The notes below the pieces were generated by a model that had not been told where the DNA came from, made no database searches, and saw nothing but the letters and a program-made list of their open reading frames with translations. 64,000 nucleotides of DNA, taken from assembly GCA_014843695.1 (NCBI GenBank), contig CM026397.1, positions 50,351,799 through 50,415,798 of the forward strand, written 5' to 3'. The stretch is from Archivesica marissinica (lineage: Eukaryota; Mollusca; Bivalvia; Venerida; Vesicomyidae). Shown here piece by piece: positions 31,602-42,060 of this stretch (position 1 is the first letter of the stretch; each line of letters opens with the position of its first letter). The position numbers and the translations under genes are program-made.

Positions 31602-32644
31602 ATTATAAGAGTCACTTTAGACTACCCCGGTAAGAGTACATTTCAGAAGTGATGGAAGTCATGTTGAAGTATTATTCTACTTACTGCTTTAAGTGCAGTG
31701 TCTTGGTAAGTTTAAATGTAGGTTGTTTGATAACACTTTATACATATTATGACAATCTGGTCATAGCACAAACACAATCTTACATATATATTGACCCTTA
31801 ATATGCTGCATCAATTTGAAATGGGTTGACAAACAACCATGATGCAGATTAGCCGGGCATAATTATGTGCAGCGTCTGATCAGTATCTATGTTATTTGCC
31901 ATTCAGCCTAGTCCTATAGCTCAACTATCAGAATAGCAAGCAGCATAGTGTCTGATTAGATGACATGATGACGCTCTGAAATGAATTCCAATGTTACCCT
32001 AATAAACACAAATATCCTCCATCGTTTTAAACAAGAATATATTTAATTTGACCAATTGTGATGACGGTTAATTAAGCATACTATATTTTAAAAATAGCTG
32101 GACACTGTTTGTATCGTATACATGTAAATTATGTAGATGTATATAGTTGTCAAGTTGCATAAACACATATCCGATTATATCTCGTAATTTTTAAGTGTAA
32201 TAACTAGAAACTTACTTTCAACAATTTGAAAACTTAAGCTACATGTTAACCGACCGAACGAATATCCGGTTAACTGGTTAGTAAATCTGTGCGCCAAGGA
32301 ACACGATGTCGTTTGATTCGTGCTTCTTGGTGTGGTATTTATAACGTGTTCCTAAAAGCATTAGTGATTGAGGGAAACATTAAAGAGAGATAGTATTCAC
32401 AAGAGATCAAGTAATGCATAATTATTTTGAGTTTACATTCAATGTTAAGCTGCTTGTGTAAATAATTTAAGCTGTCTGAAAGTGTACGTTAATTAAGGTG
32501 CACATTGCGCGTTAGTACTCTAATGCAGAATAAACATACATTTGTATTGGGGGTTTAAAGTCACACGGACAGCTAAGAAGATATGACGACTCTCCCGCCA
32601 TTGCTGAGCAATATTTCAGACACGGACGAACGGACGAACACCTG
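31602..32644. other. No gene recognised
   Basis: AT-rich; nothing identifiable. Confidence 0.5.
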
Positions 32645-32677
<33 letters not shown>

Positions 32678-32685
32678 CTAGTTAT
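32645..32685. repeat. (GTTA)n microsatellite
   Basis: About nine GTTA units, the last interrupted by GCTA. Confidence 0.95.
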
Positions 32686-33069
32686 AGTTTAGTTTAAACA
32701 TAGTTTATTTCAAACAATAATATAACATATACAAATGTACAAATTACACACATATTTACATACATGTATGAAAAAGGATTAGAGCCGAAAGCTATAGCTT
32801 ATAGAGGTCTTCTCCTATAATTAGATGCATATTGTAATTACGGTATGACAACGTTTTAATCGTTTCTGAACTATTAATTACAATTTGAAAAAGATAAGTA
32901 TATATTAACCATGAACTGTAAACTATAATCCCAATAATATAACGAGATTATTAAGGTGATAGAAATACACATAGTAATTAAATTAGTAAGCTGAAATTAA
33001 GATTGACTCAGAAGATAGGGGAACGGATAGAAGATGGAGGAACATGATGTATTCATTCGGATAGTTCAA
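32686..33069. other. No gene recognised
   Basis: AT-rich; nothing identifiable. Confidence 0.5.
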
Positions 33070-33188
33070 TGGGAACCTGGTTAGAATGACCAACAACCCA
33101 CGAGCCAGCTGGATAGCTTACTCACATGAAATAATTTGACCCCAGTGGGATTCGAACCACTCGGTTACTGTGACGTACCAGAGGCCCC
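33070..33188 (-). mobile_element. SINE-D fragment
   Basis: Carries GAGCCAGCTGGATAGCTTAC (body) and CCAGTGGGATTCGAACC (box B region), then a damaged head. Confidence 0.7.
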
Positions 33189-33215
33189 TAATGTAAGCGT
33201 CAGACAAGCACCTAT

Positions 33216-33458
33216 GGATGTCCGATTAGCGTGTAGTTACCATGCTCGCTTCTCACCAATGCAAGCCGGGTTCGGACCGGGAAGTATTTGAGATAGTACA
33301 GTGGTTGTCATATCGGACAGATAGGTTTCTCCGGGTACTCCGGTTTCCTCCCACACGAATGACCATTTATACGCTTTCATCCGTGTCAGCAAAAGTGATT
33401 AATATAAGTTGTTAAAAGCTTGTTTCGCCATCGTTGTAAGCTAAATAAAGTTGATTTT
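33216..33458 (+). mobile_element. SINE-V, near full length
   Basis: Decayed head TCCGATTAGCGTGTAGTTAC, V-domain TCTCCGGGTACTCCGGTTTC, GACCATTTATACGCTTTCAT, and tail AGTGATTAATATAAGTTG, CGCCATCGTTG, AAATAAAG. Confidence 0.88.
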
Positions 33459-33582
33459 TTAAAAACAGTCACGCGGAAGATCTATCAAGCAATTCAAATA
33501 CTGATACATGGTTGTATTTCACAAACTTCAACAGACCAGTTTGGTCCATGAGACAACATAATTACAAACATGTTACACATGG

Positions 33583-33815
33583 TTAGTTTATACAAATTTA
33601 TTTTAGCTCGATTGCGAAACAAGTTCTTACAACTTATATTAATCATTCTCGAGACCTCATTCCTGATTGAATCCATCGCTACGAGTGAGAGAGAAGATGC
33701 AATGAGGAATTTAAATGACTTGCCTAAGGGCACAGTCGTTAAGGCTCCAGTATGGCTCGAACTCGGGACCTTTCGCACCTGAAGCGAACGCGCTACCACT
33801 GCGCTATTACGACTT
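33583..33815 (-). mobile_element. SINE-L, near full length
   Basis: Tail AGTTTATACAAATTTATTTT, GATTGCGAAACAAG; body GACTTGCCTAAGGGCAC; box B GGCTCGAACTCGGG; anticodon arm TTCGC-ACCTGAA-GCGAA (minus-strand view); head ACTGCGCTATTACGAC. Confidence 0.9.
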
Positions 33816-34399
33816 CAACGTAGTTAAAGTGCATGTATGTGTACATGAAATACTCTTTTATCGTTAAAAGCATGTATTCATACTAAAGCATTTCAGTATA
33901 AATTACTCGAATCAATATAGTGTCAGTATATGATAGTTCAGAAATCGTTGAAAAGTTATGTCCGTCCGTCCGTACAGGTTGCGTAGTAGGAACATGCAGT
34001 GTTGTTTTGTACAAAGGCATGGAGGTTCTTGTTTTGGCCACAGAAGAATTGTATCTGGACACATGGGCCTGAGGTTATAAAACTGTTCTCAGATCTCAAA
34101 CTCGAGTTCAAGTGATTTGATTGGTTGATACTGACTTTTACTGTCAGCTGTTGACAGGATAACTCAAAAATGCTATTGGTGAATTTTGATGAAACTTATC
34201 ACACTGCAGGTAATGTGGGTACATCACTTTTAGCATGTTTTATTAATATTTCAAGCATATAAAACGGAACACCAGCACACATTGCAATTTTGCTTTTTTA
34301 ACTGCAATACAACTTTAAAGCTACACGCCATTTGTTCCCCATTGTATTTCGTTTTAGTATATCGTGTTGGAGGCGGTCTGCAGCTGTATGAGGTTGCAT
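33816..34399. other. No gene recognised
   Basis: May include decayed LINE sequence next to the RT relic, but no motif was seen. Confidence 0.45.
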
Positions 34400-34652
34400 G
34401 GTTGTCACACAGAGACCTGTAAAAATGTTATTAATGAACACTAGGAAAAGCAGTCGACAAAGAATTGATCCCTGTGGAACTCCGGCTCTTATATTGGCAC
34501 CTTGGCCCCATATGGATATGCTACCAGGAAGAATATCTCTTTGTCTTCGATTGGACAGATATTCTGCAAGTCATTGAACAGGATGATCACGTATATCTGC
34601 ATGTATTAATTTTGCCAAACTACATTTATGCCAAACTTTATCAAAGTCATTA
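34400..34652 (-). pseudogene. LINE reverse transcriptase fragment (motif A to B)
   Basis: The minus strand reads DFDKVWHKCSLAKLIHADI, a stop, LAEYLSNRRQRDILPG, and later RAGVPQGSILCRLLFLVFI-NN in the same frame. DFDKVWH is the end of RT motif A (catalytic Asp side) and GVPQGS is motif B, at the spacing expected for jockey/CR1-type LINEs. Only one stop interrupts the frame, but the remaining domains are missing. Confidence 0.82.
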
Positions 34653-34675
34653 TTTTAATTAAGACGACTTTTATT

Positions 34676-34935
34676 GTGTGCTTTAAGTATATTTATCGTC
34701 ACTAACGGTTGCCCATATGAGCGACGCTTCCTGAAGAGATTTGCCATTGTAGAGTTTGAAGTATAGTTCAATGATACAGACAGATACACATTCCATAGTA
34801 GTTTACGTGCACAGTGCAAAGCACTGACTAGAGACCTCGGCTTAAATTCGCATCCGAACGACTATGATATGAGTCATTTTAGTATGGTAGAGCGGGATAT
34901 CGAACCTACGACCCATGTATTACAGCGTTTACGAC
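34676..34935 (-). mobile_element. SINE-T diverged subfamily copy
   Basis: Hairpin (CGTCACTAACGGTTGCCCAT, GAGCGACG), body TTACGTGCACAGTGCAAAGC, then CGCATCCGAACGACTATGAT and TATGAGTCATTTTAGTATGG in place of the usual sequence before box B (ATATCGAACCTACGA). The same variant body flanks the 25-bp array at 38.37-39.66 kb. Confidence 0.82.
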
Positions 34936-35034
34936 TTGAAAGACAATGTGTATCCTAAGCGGGTTTACAGTTGAGTTACACAGTATGGAACCTGATTGTG
35001 CAGAACACGTAAACCTGGGTAACTAATGTAATTC

Positions 35035-35280
35035 CGGTATACCGTGACAGAGTGGCTACGGTCGCTGCGTTTAAATCACGTGTACACCACCGCCGTAGGT
35101 TGGAATCCCACTGCGGGTGTCGAATTCTTTCAAATGAAGAGGCTATCAAACTGGCTTGTGGAAGGTCGGTGGTTCTACCCTGGTATCGTCTTACTGCTTG
35201 GATGGGCACAGTATGTCTCCCTCCACCTATACTAACTGCTGGTGCTACGTTAAACTCCAAAGGCTAACAAACAGGTACAC
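35035..35280 (+). mobile_element. SINE-D copy
   Basis: Head ACCGTGACAGAGTGGCTACG, decayed box B TAGGTTGGAATCCC, body GAGGCTATCAAACTGGCTTG and end CTCCACCTATACTAACTGC. Confidence 0.72.
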
Positions 35281-35464
35281 ATATAGAACACGGTTGGAAT
35301 TTCATATTTATGTAAGGAATGAATCGTGTGTAAATAGTGTCCATCGGGGTATGAATTACACCGGGAGTGTTATAGTGGGCGGAGTCGGACGGCTGAACTA
35401 CATAATCCCTAGGACATAATCCAACATTATTTTAATCCAGGAGGACAAAATCCCACCGGCTTGT

Positions 35465-35555
35465 GTTAGGGTTATGGTTAGTTTTAGGGTTAGTGTCTGG
35501 GTAATGGTTAGTATTAGGGTTACGGCTACGGTTAAGGTTATGCTTGAATCTGAAT
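35465..35555. repeat. Degenerate TTAGGG-like interstitial repeat
   Basis: Several TTAGGGTTA words mixed with TTATGGTTAG and CGGTTAAGG variants. Too degenerate and internal to be a telomere. Confidence 0.65.
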
Positions 35556-35570
35556 GTGATGATTATTCCT

Positions 35571-35863
35571 TGTGTGTGTGTTTTACGTTTATTTATCGTC
35601 GCTACCTGTTGCCCATATGAGCGACGCCTCCTGAAGAGATTAGTCATTTTAGATTTTGGAGGATAGTGCAATGATACAGACAGAGACCCATTACAGGGTC
35701 TCCTCTGGTGCTTTTACGTGCACGTTGTAAAGCACCGACACGAGACCTCGGTTTAACATCCCATCTGAAAGGTTGTTAATTTAATTAGGGTCAGACGGGG
35801 GATCGAACCTGCGATCTCTGGATTACCAGTCCAGCGTTTTACCACTGGGCTACAGATCCGTCT
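35571..35863 (-). mobile_element. SINE-T, near full length
   Basis: Complete head (minus strand AGACGGATCTGTAGCCCAGT), box B GGTTCGATCCC, loop CTGGTAA, body, hairpin (CGTCGCTACCTGTTGCCCAT) and GT-rich tail. Confidence 0.92.
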
Positions 35864-36188
35864 GATAGATAGATTATGCCGTATGTCATTCCTGAGCTTT
35901 CATATGAGGGGATTATGTTTAATTTAATTATATTTGATTGCATTGATAATAAGTATTATAACATACAAAGCACATGTGCACGAACATGGCATACAAGTTT
36001 TAAAAACATTAGCAAACGGCCTTCACAGGAAACTCGGCCCTCGGATAATGTCCGCCTGTATCAAATAAACTCGGGGGTGGGCACACTTTTAAACACGCTC
36101 AGTATAGTTCATACCTCGGCGGAAACTATTAACACGCGATGCATTACGTATAGTTACATTAACTATTCAACGCATATCAAAGAACAGC

Positions 36189-36264
36189 CGCGAATGTGCA
36201 TACCGGTAGCGTCGAATGTGCATACCGGTAGCGTCGAATGTGCATACCGGTAGCGTCGAATGTG
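36189..36264. repeat. 22-bp tandem repeat, about 3.5 units
   Basis: Units contain CGAATGTGCATACCGGTAGC GT. Confidence 0.93.
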
Positions 36265-36649
36265 AATGGCAGCAGCATATTAATATTAGTGTGGAAATGA
36301 ACATGAAAATATATAAAAACATGGATACGATCATCGAAGGAAATACAAAGGCAATGAAAATATTAATCAATCAAATAGCATATTAAGCATATTGGTAGCC
36401 TGGGAACAGACGTTGATATATTTTGCCTAGTCAGTCATATACATATATTTTAATACCGAGATCATTAATTGGGTCGTATTCATTTTCTGATAATGTCATT
36501 TTGCCTGAAGGAAATTAGTGAAAAATCGACAGACTGGAACCAGGCTGGCATATTAGGTGTGCGGTATACGTGTATTGGCTGTGTTTTATGACTGTAAGGA
36601 GTACAACGTACCATGAATAAATGATGGTACTGGAAGTCATTTACATATT

Positions 36650-37030
36650 AACTCTTTGCGCGCTAGTGGTGAAAATAACAATCAAATATGTCATGGAATT
36701 TCATTAGAATTATGTTGTTACCATGTCATGGAATCTCATATGAATTGTGTCGTTACCATGTCATGGAATCTCATATGAATTGTGTCGTTACCATGTCATG
36801 GAATCTCATATGAATTGTGTCGTTGCCATGTCACGGAATCTCATAAGAATTGTGTCGTTACCCTGTCGTGCAATGTCATTAGAATGATGTCGTAACGACC
36901 CAATTCAAATGAAATGCCATGACATATTTCCAGAGTTTTCAGATACAAATATGAAAACATATTTTATGAACTGTCGTCTGCTACAATTATTTGAACTATT
37001 TATAGCCTTTATTTTACCCAGCATGCACCT
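36650..37030 (+). repeat. Dispersed foldback family copy carrying a 35-bp array
   Basis: The arm TATGTCATGGAATTTCATTA and the opposing arm AATGAAATGCCATGACATAT lie on either side of a 35-bp array (about 36706-36895, roughly 6 units with CCATGTCATGGAATCTCATA, TGAATTGTGTCGTTA). The downstream part (GAGTTTTCAG, ACTGTCGTCTGCTAC, TTTACCCAGCATGC) matches 18.58-18.69 kb. Confidence 0.82.
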
Positions 37031-37119
37031 ACTTATTTATTTTACCCAGCATGCTAGGTATTGGTGATGATAGTGTGTTCATACATAGTATAAAAATACC
37101 ACCTAAATAAGTAATATAT

Positions 37120-37378
37120 ACACGCTGGACTGGTAATCCAGGGATTGCAGGTTCGATCCCCCGTCTGACCCTAATAAAATTAACAGTCTTTCAGATGGGA
37201 CGTTAAACGGAGGTCTCGTGTCGGTGCTTTACACCGTGCACGTAAAAGAACCAGAGGAGACTCTGGAATGGGTCTCTGTCTGTATCATTGCACTATCCTC
37301 CAAAATCTAAAATGACTTCAGGAGGCGTCGCTCATATGGGCAACCGGTAGCGACGATAAATAAACGTAAAGCACACAC
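37120..37378 (+). mobile_element. SINE-T, 5'-truncated
   Basis: Starts at ACACGCTGGACTGGTAATCC, lacking box A. Box B GGTTCGATCCC, body, hairpin and tail are present. A 7-bp TAATCTC deletion lies before the hairpin (AATGACTTCAGGAGG). Confidence 0.92.
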
Positions 37379-37379
37379 A

Positions 37380-37732
37380 TAAAACTGTGCACTCTTATAT
37401 TTAGCGTTACTTTTTCGCTACAAATTTTAGAAATATGGACATTACTTACATGAGTGATGACAATAATCCGTGCACTAAGTTACCCATGGAATAGTTTACC
37501 CATGGAATAGTTTACCCATGGAATAGTTTACCCATGGAATAGTTTACCCATGGAATAGTTTGCCCATGGAATAGTTTGCCCATGGAATAGTTTACCCATG
37601 GAATAGTTTACCCATGGAATAGTTTACCCAATAGTTTGCACATTTTCATACCAAATTTGCCGATATGTTTTATTCTAAAAGGATATAAATGTTTACCTCT
37701 AGGGCAAGTGCACGCCTCATTTTGGTGTCAGT
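37380..37732 (+). repeat. TGGTGTCAG-ended element carrying a 16-bp array
   Basis: Same family as 25.06, 28.35 and 40.39 kb, inverted relative to the first two: AAACTGTGCACTCTTATAT, GCGTTAC, then GCACTAAGTTACCCA, array, GCACATTTTCATACC, ATTCTAAAAGGATATAAATG and GGGCAAGTGCACG, ending TTTTGGTGTCAG. Confidence 0.8.
37484..37631. repeat. 16-bp minisatellite, about 9 units
   Basis: Units are ACCCATGGAATAGTTT with G/A variation (TTTGCCC). It sits at the same point of its host element as the 31-bp array of 28.4 kb but has a different unit. Confidence 0.95.
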
Positions 37733-37792
37733 ATAATATAATCTAACGAAAATGATTTACCAGGTAGATTTGAGATTATTTTATTTGGCATA

Positions 37793-37900
37793 CTTGTGTG
37801 TGTTGGGATATTTATCGTCGCTAGCGGTTGCCATCACCAGCGACGCTTAATGCAGAGATTAGTCATTATATATAGCCTTTGGGGGGATGTGCATTGATAT
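37793..37900 (-). mobile_element. SINE-T 3' fragment, decayed
   Basis: TATTTATCGTCGCTAGCGGT, GCCATCACCAGCGACG and AGAGATTAGTCATTATAT; the body and head are missing. Confidence 0.75.
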
Positions 37901-37904
37901 ATCC

Positions 37905-38150
37905 AGGCACGTAGCCACACTGAGGCACACCGAGGAATTTTCCTCGGTTAAAATTGCAAAGCCAAAAAAATAAATGAAAAATTAAATAAATAAAATGCTG
38001 TATAAGATGTTGAGCTAAAAGGTCATTATACGTCTAAACTCATTAAATCAGAAAACACAGGAAATCACTCCTATATCCCAACACTTTTAAAGGGGAACAT
38101 GCCCCGGATCAACCTAGATTGCCTAGGTTGAAAGTTGCCTCTGGCTACGA
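37905..38150 (+). repeat. Mini-element with GTAGCC...GGCTAC ends, copy 2
   Basis: ACGTAGCCACACTGAGGCAC at the left and GTTGCCTCTGGCTACGATAC at the right. The interior (AATTAAATAAATAAAATGC, ACGTCTAAACTCATTA) matches 4305-4580. Confidence 0.7.
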
Positions 38151-38365
38151 TACTACTATCGCACGCATCACATTAATCCAAACACATGTCAATGCGCCAT
38201 TAAATTAGTATGCTGCACACACACTGAGATAAGCTAAGTAGCTACTGATTCAAATCGTGATAAGTGTCTAACATCACCATTATATATATCAATAATTTAA
38301 AGTTTTGAATATCTTGCCTTCTAATGAACATGGTGTTTTTGTGAATTTTCTTATTAAAATTTTGT

Positions 38366-39655
38366 AAGTGTGTGTTTTACGTTTATATATCGTCGCTACC
38401 TGTTGCCCATTTAAGAAACGCCTCCAGTAATGACGGCTGAAGATACTAGTTATTATAGATGCTGGAGTACATAGCTATTATAGATGCTGGAGTACATAGT
38501 TATTATAGATGCTGGAGTACATAGCTATTATAGATGCTGGAGTACATAGTCATTATAGATGCTGAAGTACATAGTTATTATATATGCTGGAGTACATAGT
38601 TATTATAGATGCTGGAGTACATAGTTATTATAGATGCTGGAGTACATAGTCATTATAGATGCTGGAGATACTAGTTATTATAGATGCTGAAGATACTAGT
38701 TATTATAGATGCTGAAGATACTAGTTATTATAGATGCTGAAGTACATAGCTATTATAGATGCTGGAGTACATAGCTATTATAGATGCTGGAGTACATAGT
38801 TATTATAGATGCTGGAGTACATAGTTATTATAGATGCTGGAGTACATAGCTATTATAGATGCTGGAGTACATAGTTATTATAGATGCTGGAGTACATAGT
38901 TATTATAGATGCTGGAGTACTAGTATTTAGATGTGGAGTACATAGTTTATAGATGCTGGAGTACATAGTTATTATAGATGCTGAAGATACTAGTCATTAT
39001 AGATGCTGGAGTACATAGCTATTATAGATGCTGGAGTACATAGTTATTATAGATGCTGAAGATACTAGTTATTATAAATGCTGAAGATACTAGTCATTAT
39101 AGATGCTGGAGATACTAGTCATTATAGATGCTGGAGATACTAGTTATTATAAATGCTGAAGATACTAGTCATTATAGATGCTGGAGATACTAGTCATTAT
39201 AGATGCTGGAGTACATAGTTATTATAGATGCTGGAGTACATAGTTATTATAGATGCTGGAGTACATAGTTATTATAGATGCTGGAGTACATAGTTATTAT
39301 AGATGCTGGAGTACATAGTTATTATAGATGCTGGAGATACTAGTTATTATAGATGCTGGAGTACATAGTTATTATAGATGCTGAAGTACATAGTTATTAT
39401 AGATGCTGGAGTACATAGCTATTATAGATGCTGGAGTACATAGCTATTATATATGCTGGAGTACATAGTATTTATAGATGCTGGAGTACAGTGCATGGAT
39501 ATAGACTGGTACGGTTCTATTACGTAGATAGATTATGACACCGACCCTAGATCTCGATATAAAGTCGCATGCGAAAGATTATGATACGAGTTATTTTAGT
39601 ATGGTATAGCGGGTGGGTGTGGTGAATCTGCGACCCCTGGATTATAAGTCCACTA
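38366..39655 (-). mobile_element. SINE-T diverged-subfamily copy split by its own 25-bp array
   Basis: The left side is the SINE-T tail and hairpin (GTTTTACGTTTATATATCG, CGCTACCTGTTGCCCATTTA). The right side, from about 39490, is the subfamily body and head (TCGCATGCGAAAGATTATG, GAGTTATTTTAGTATGGTAT, CTGCGACCCCTGGATTATAA) as at 34.68-34.94 kb. The segment between (normally GAGATTAGTCATTTTAGA and TTTGGAGGATAG, once) is multiplied about 42 times. Confidence 0.82.
38440..39490. repeat. 25-bp minisatellite, about 42 units, derived from a SINE
   Basis: Units contain TAGTTATTATAGATGCTGGA and GTACA, with a GATAC or GTACA alternative at the join. It aligns with the SINE-T body segment of its host. 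Confidence 0.94.
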
Positions 39656-39806
39656 TTTGCAATTATCTCTTTGGATATATATCTACACACGTGTTTAAAT
39701 TATTGTAATTGGCGGTTAGCAAAAGTTAAAACTAGGAGAAAATTACATATGAATTATATTTTCGCTTTACCAAATAGTATTAAAAATGCATTATCAGCCA
39801 GTCGAT

Positions 39807-40337
39807 TTAAAGCGACATTATATCGCAACAAAGCAAATAAAATGCATTTTTTCACGTATAAATGCGTTGCTACTACACATTCTTCCGAATACATTAGAAC
39901 ACTAACATTGAATCAATAGATGGTGTTTTTTATCTACAAACTTTCAAAATTGAAAGTATGATTTCATATAACGATCATTCACGCTCCTGAATTGACGTTT
40001 GTTTGTCATCGGAGTCAAAACTGAACGCGAGATAATGTCGTTTAAAGATAATTGAACTAAGACTAGTCTACAAACAAATAGGCATAGGCACACATGTGAG
40101 ATATAATGGTAACTAGGTACCATAAGTCTCGTTATTCGGGATACACAGGTTGTATTACGCCTGCATGTCGACCCTATTTACATTATCTTGTTTTGTCAAC
40201 AACCCGCATATACGACGTTTGATTATTAGTTGAAATACTCAGTATTTGAGGCAAATATATTTGGAACAAATTATACCATATAATAGGAAAATACATTCTG
40301 TAAAGTTTGCGTTTTCACTGATGTAGTGTCGCTTTAA
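39807..40337. repeat. TIR element, TTAAAGC family, copy 1
   Basis: Left end TTAAAGCGACATTATATCG; right end is the complement of TTAAAGCGACACTACATC. Length 531 bp. No transposase frame. Related ends, nearly perfect, bound 52460-53074. Confidence 0.72.
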
Positions 40338-40388
40338 GTAAATTTTCTTAATTTGGAGTAGGTCACAATACAATTCATATGATATTAC

Positions 40389-40805
40389 AAGAAAACAATC
40401 CTTCACATGTTGCACTAATTTACCCAATATTTCGCACATGTTGATACCAAATTTGCCTATATCATTAGCTAAAGGGATACTAATTTTACGGATCTGTAGT
40501 CCAGTGGTAATACGCTGGACTGGTAATCCAGGGATCGCAGGTTCGATCCCCCGTCTGACCCTAATACAATTAACAGTCTTTCAGATGGGACGTTTCTCGT
40601 GTCGGTGCTTTACACCGTGCACGTAAAAGAACCAGAGGAGACTCTGGAATGGGTCTCTGTCTGTATCATTGCACTATCCTCCAAAATCTAAAATGACTAA
40701 TCTCTTCAGGAGGCGTCGCTCATACGGGCAACCGGTAGCGATGATAAATAAACGTAAAACACACTAATTTCACTTCTAAGGCAAGTGTACAGGGAGAAGA
40801 ACTAT
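40389..40805 (+). repeat. TGGTGTCAG-family element copy without array, interrupted by SINE-T
   Basis: TTGCACTAATTTACCCAATA, TTTCGCACATGTTGATACC and AATTTGCCTATATC, then a SINE-T, then ACTTCTAAGGCAAGTGTAC. No array lies at the position where 28.4 and 37.4 kb copies have one. Confidence 0.72.
40487..40762 (+). mobile_element. SINE-T nested in the TGGTGTCAG-family element
   Basis: Near full length from ACGGATCTGTAGTCCAGTGG; box B intact; about 12 bp missing in the body (GGGACGTTTCTCGTG). Hairpin and tail present. ACTAATTT flanks both ends (40479-40486, 40763-40770), an 8-bp duplication. Confidence 0.92.
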
Positions 40806-41159
40806 GTACGTTTTATTTCGTTCTAATCCCTTTCAGTCTACTGCTGTTAAATTATATTTCTTTATTCTTGTGTTGGCATTTTGATAAGGTCTTGCTTTCA
40901 TGTATTTTGCTATGCAGATATTAGGTGACAAATAGGACCATCCATCGGGCCGGGTGCATCTTACAGTTGTGTAAATGTTTTGTATTGAATGTTTATGTTT
41001 GCATATGTCACTTTAATAAAACACTTACTTACTTACTTACTTATATATAAACTGTTCATTTCTTGGTTATATGTACAAATACTGAAATAAACATGTTTAA
41101 ACTAAGTGCATAGTTTCTTTTTGGTGTTAGTATAGCAAAGAAATGAATGTGTGTATAAT
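40806..41159. other. No gene recognised; (TTAC)n end of a probable retroposon
   Basis: CACTTTAATAAAACACTTAC followed by four TTAC units at about 41027-41042 looks like a retroposon 3' tail. AAGTGCATAGTTTC and TTGGTGTTAG at about 41105-41130 resemble the TGGTGTCAG family end. Confidence 0.45.
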
Positions 41160-41385
41160 ACTTTTACCGTGTTTTATTGCTATTAAAACGTACTTTTATC
41201 GTGTTTTATTGCTATTAAAACGTACTTTTACCGTGTTTTATTGTTATTAAAACGTACTTTTACCGTGTTTTATTGCTATTAAAACGTACTTTTATCGTGT
41301 TTTATTGCTATTAAAACGTACTTTTACCGTGTTTTATTGCTATTAAAACGTACTTTTACCGTGTTTTATTGCTATTAAAACGGGA
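41160..41385. repeat. 32-bp minisatellite, 7 units
   Basis: Units contain GTTTTATTGCTATTAAAACG and TACTTTTACCGT or TACTTTTATCGT. Confidence 0.96.
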
Positions 41386-42005
41386 CATTGACATTCGCAT
41401 ACAGTGCAGTTTCGAGTTTTGAACATCTGAATATTGTGTTATATAAGGTTAGTTTATACAAGCATGTATAATAGTCCATTAATTCAAGTGCTTTCCCTCG
41501 TGTTATCAACGTATTTAAATAGCTCATGTAACATTATCTTCCAGATTAAATGACCGCTTTCTACGGATCACCCACATGCAAAGATGTAACAGTGTTGCAA
41601 AATGTCATATTTGGGCACACGTAACGTATTTCGGAATGACAAACGTTACATCAAAGACTACCACTAATAGTAGTATACTCCCATGTCTATACAGAACATT
41701 AATTGTTACACTTCGAGTGATTTTGACATAAAGAAATGCTGGTTTAAATTTTTCAAGAAAGACATTTACCTGTCATAGTTTAGGTTTAGTTCGTAAGTCG
41801 TTTGAAATAGAATCCGATCGTTAGAAATCTGAAACTTGTACTTCAGAGATAGCTTTTAATGTTATCATAATGTTTTTATACAATCAGCTACACACGTATT
41901 GTACGATATATTTAACAGCGTACTGAAACAATCACGATTGTGCTGTTATGCAAGTAGCTGTCGGCTACATACTGCACGTTGCATGTTATGCATAGCGGTG
42001 CTGGT
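41386..42005. other. No gene recognised
   Basis: AT-rich; nothing identifiable. Confidence 0.5.
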
Positions 42006-42055
42006 GATGATTGAGCTTATTTACCCTCGCCTCCAGCGAACCATGTGGGCGAGCG
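42006..42055 (-). mobile_element. Hairpin-only retroposon insertion, about 50 bp, older
   Basis: Minus strand: CGCTCGCCCACATGGTTCGC, GGAGGCGAGGG, TAAATAAGCTCA, ATCATC, nearly identical to the insert at 28809-28861. The flanks GCATAGCGGTGC and GCATATCGGTTGC look like a decayed target-site duplication. Confidence 0.7.
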
Positions 42056-42060
42056 TTGCA

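Larger units (their letters stand above)
35311..36160. repeat. Foldback family copy with arms pushed apart
   Basis: The left arm at about 35318-35385 (AATGAATCGTGTGTAAATAG, TCCATCGGGGTATGAATTAC) and right arm at about 36095-36150 (GTTCATACCTCGGCGGAAAC, TATTAACACGCGATGCATTA) match the two arms of the compact element at 24615-24752. Here they are about 700 bp apart, with telomere-like repeats and a SINE-T between them. Confidence 0.7.

Noticed and set aside
35465..35555. Telomere
   Set aside because: TTAGGG words are degenerate, short and flanked by ordinary sequence and SINEs.
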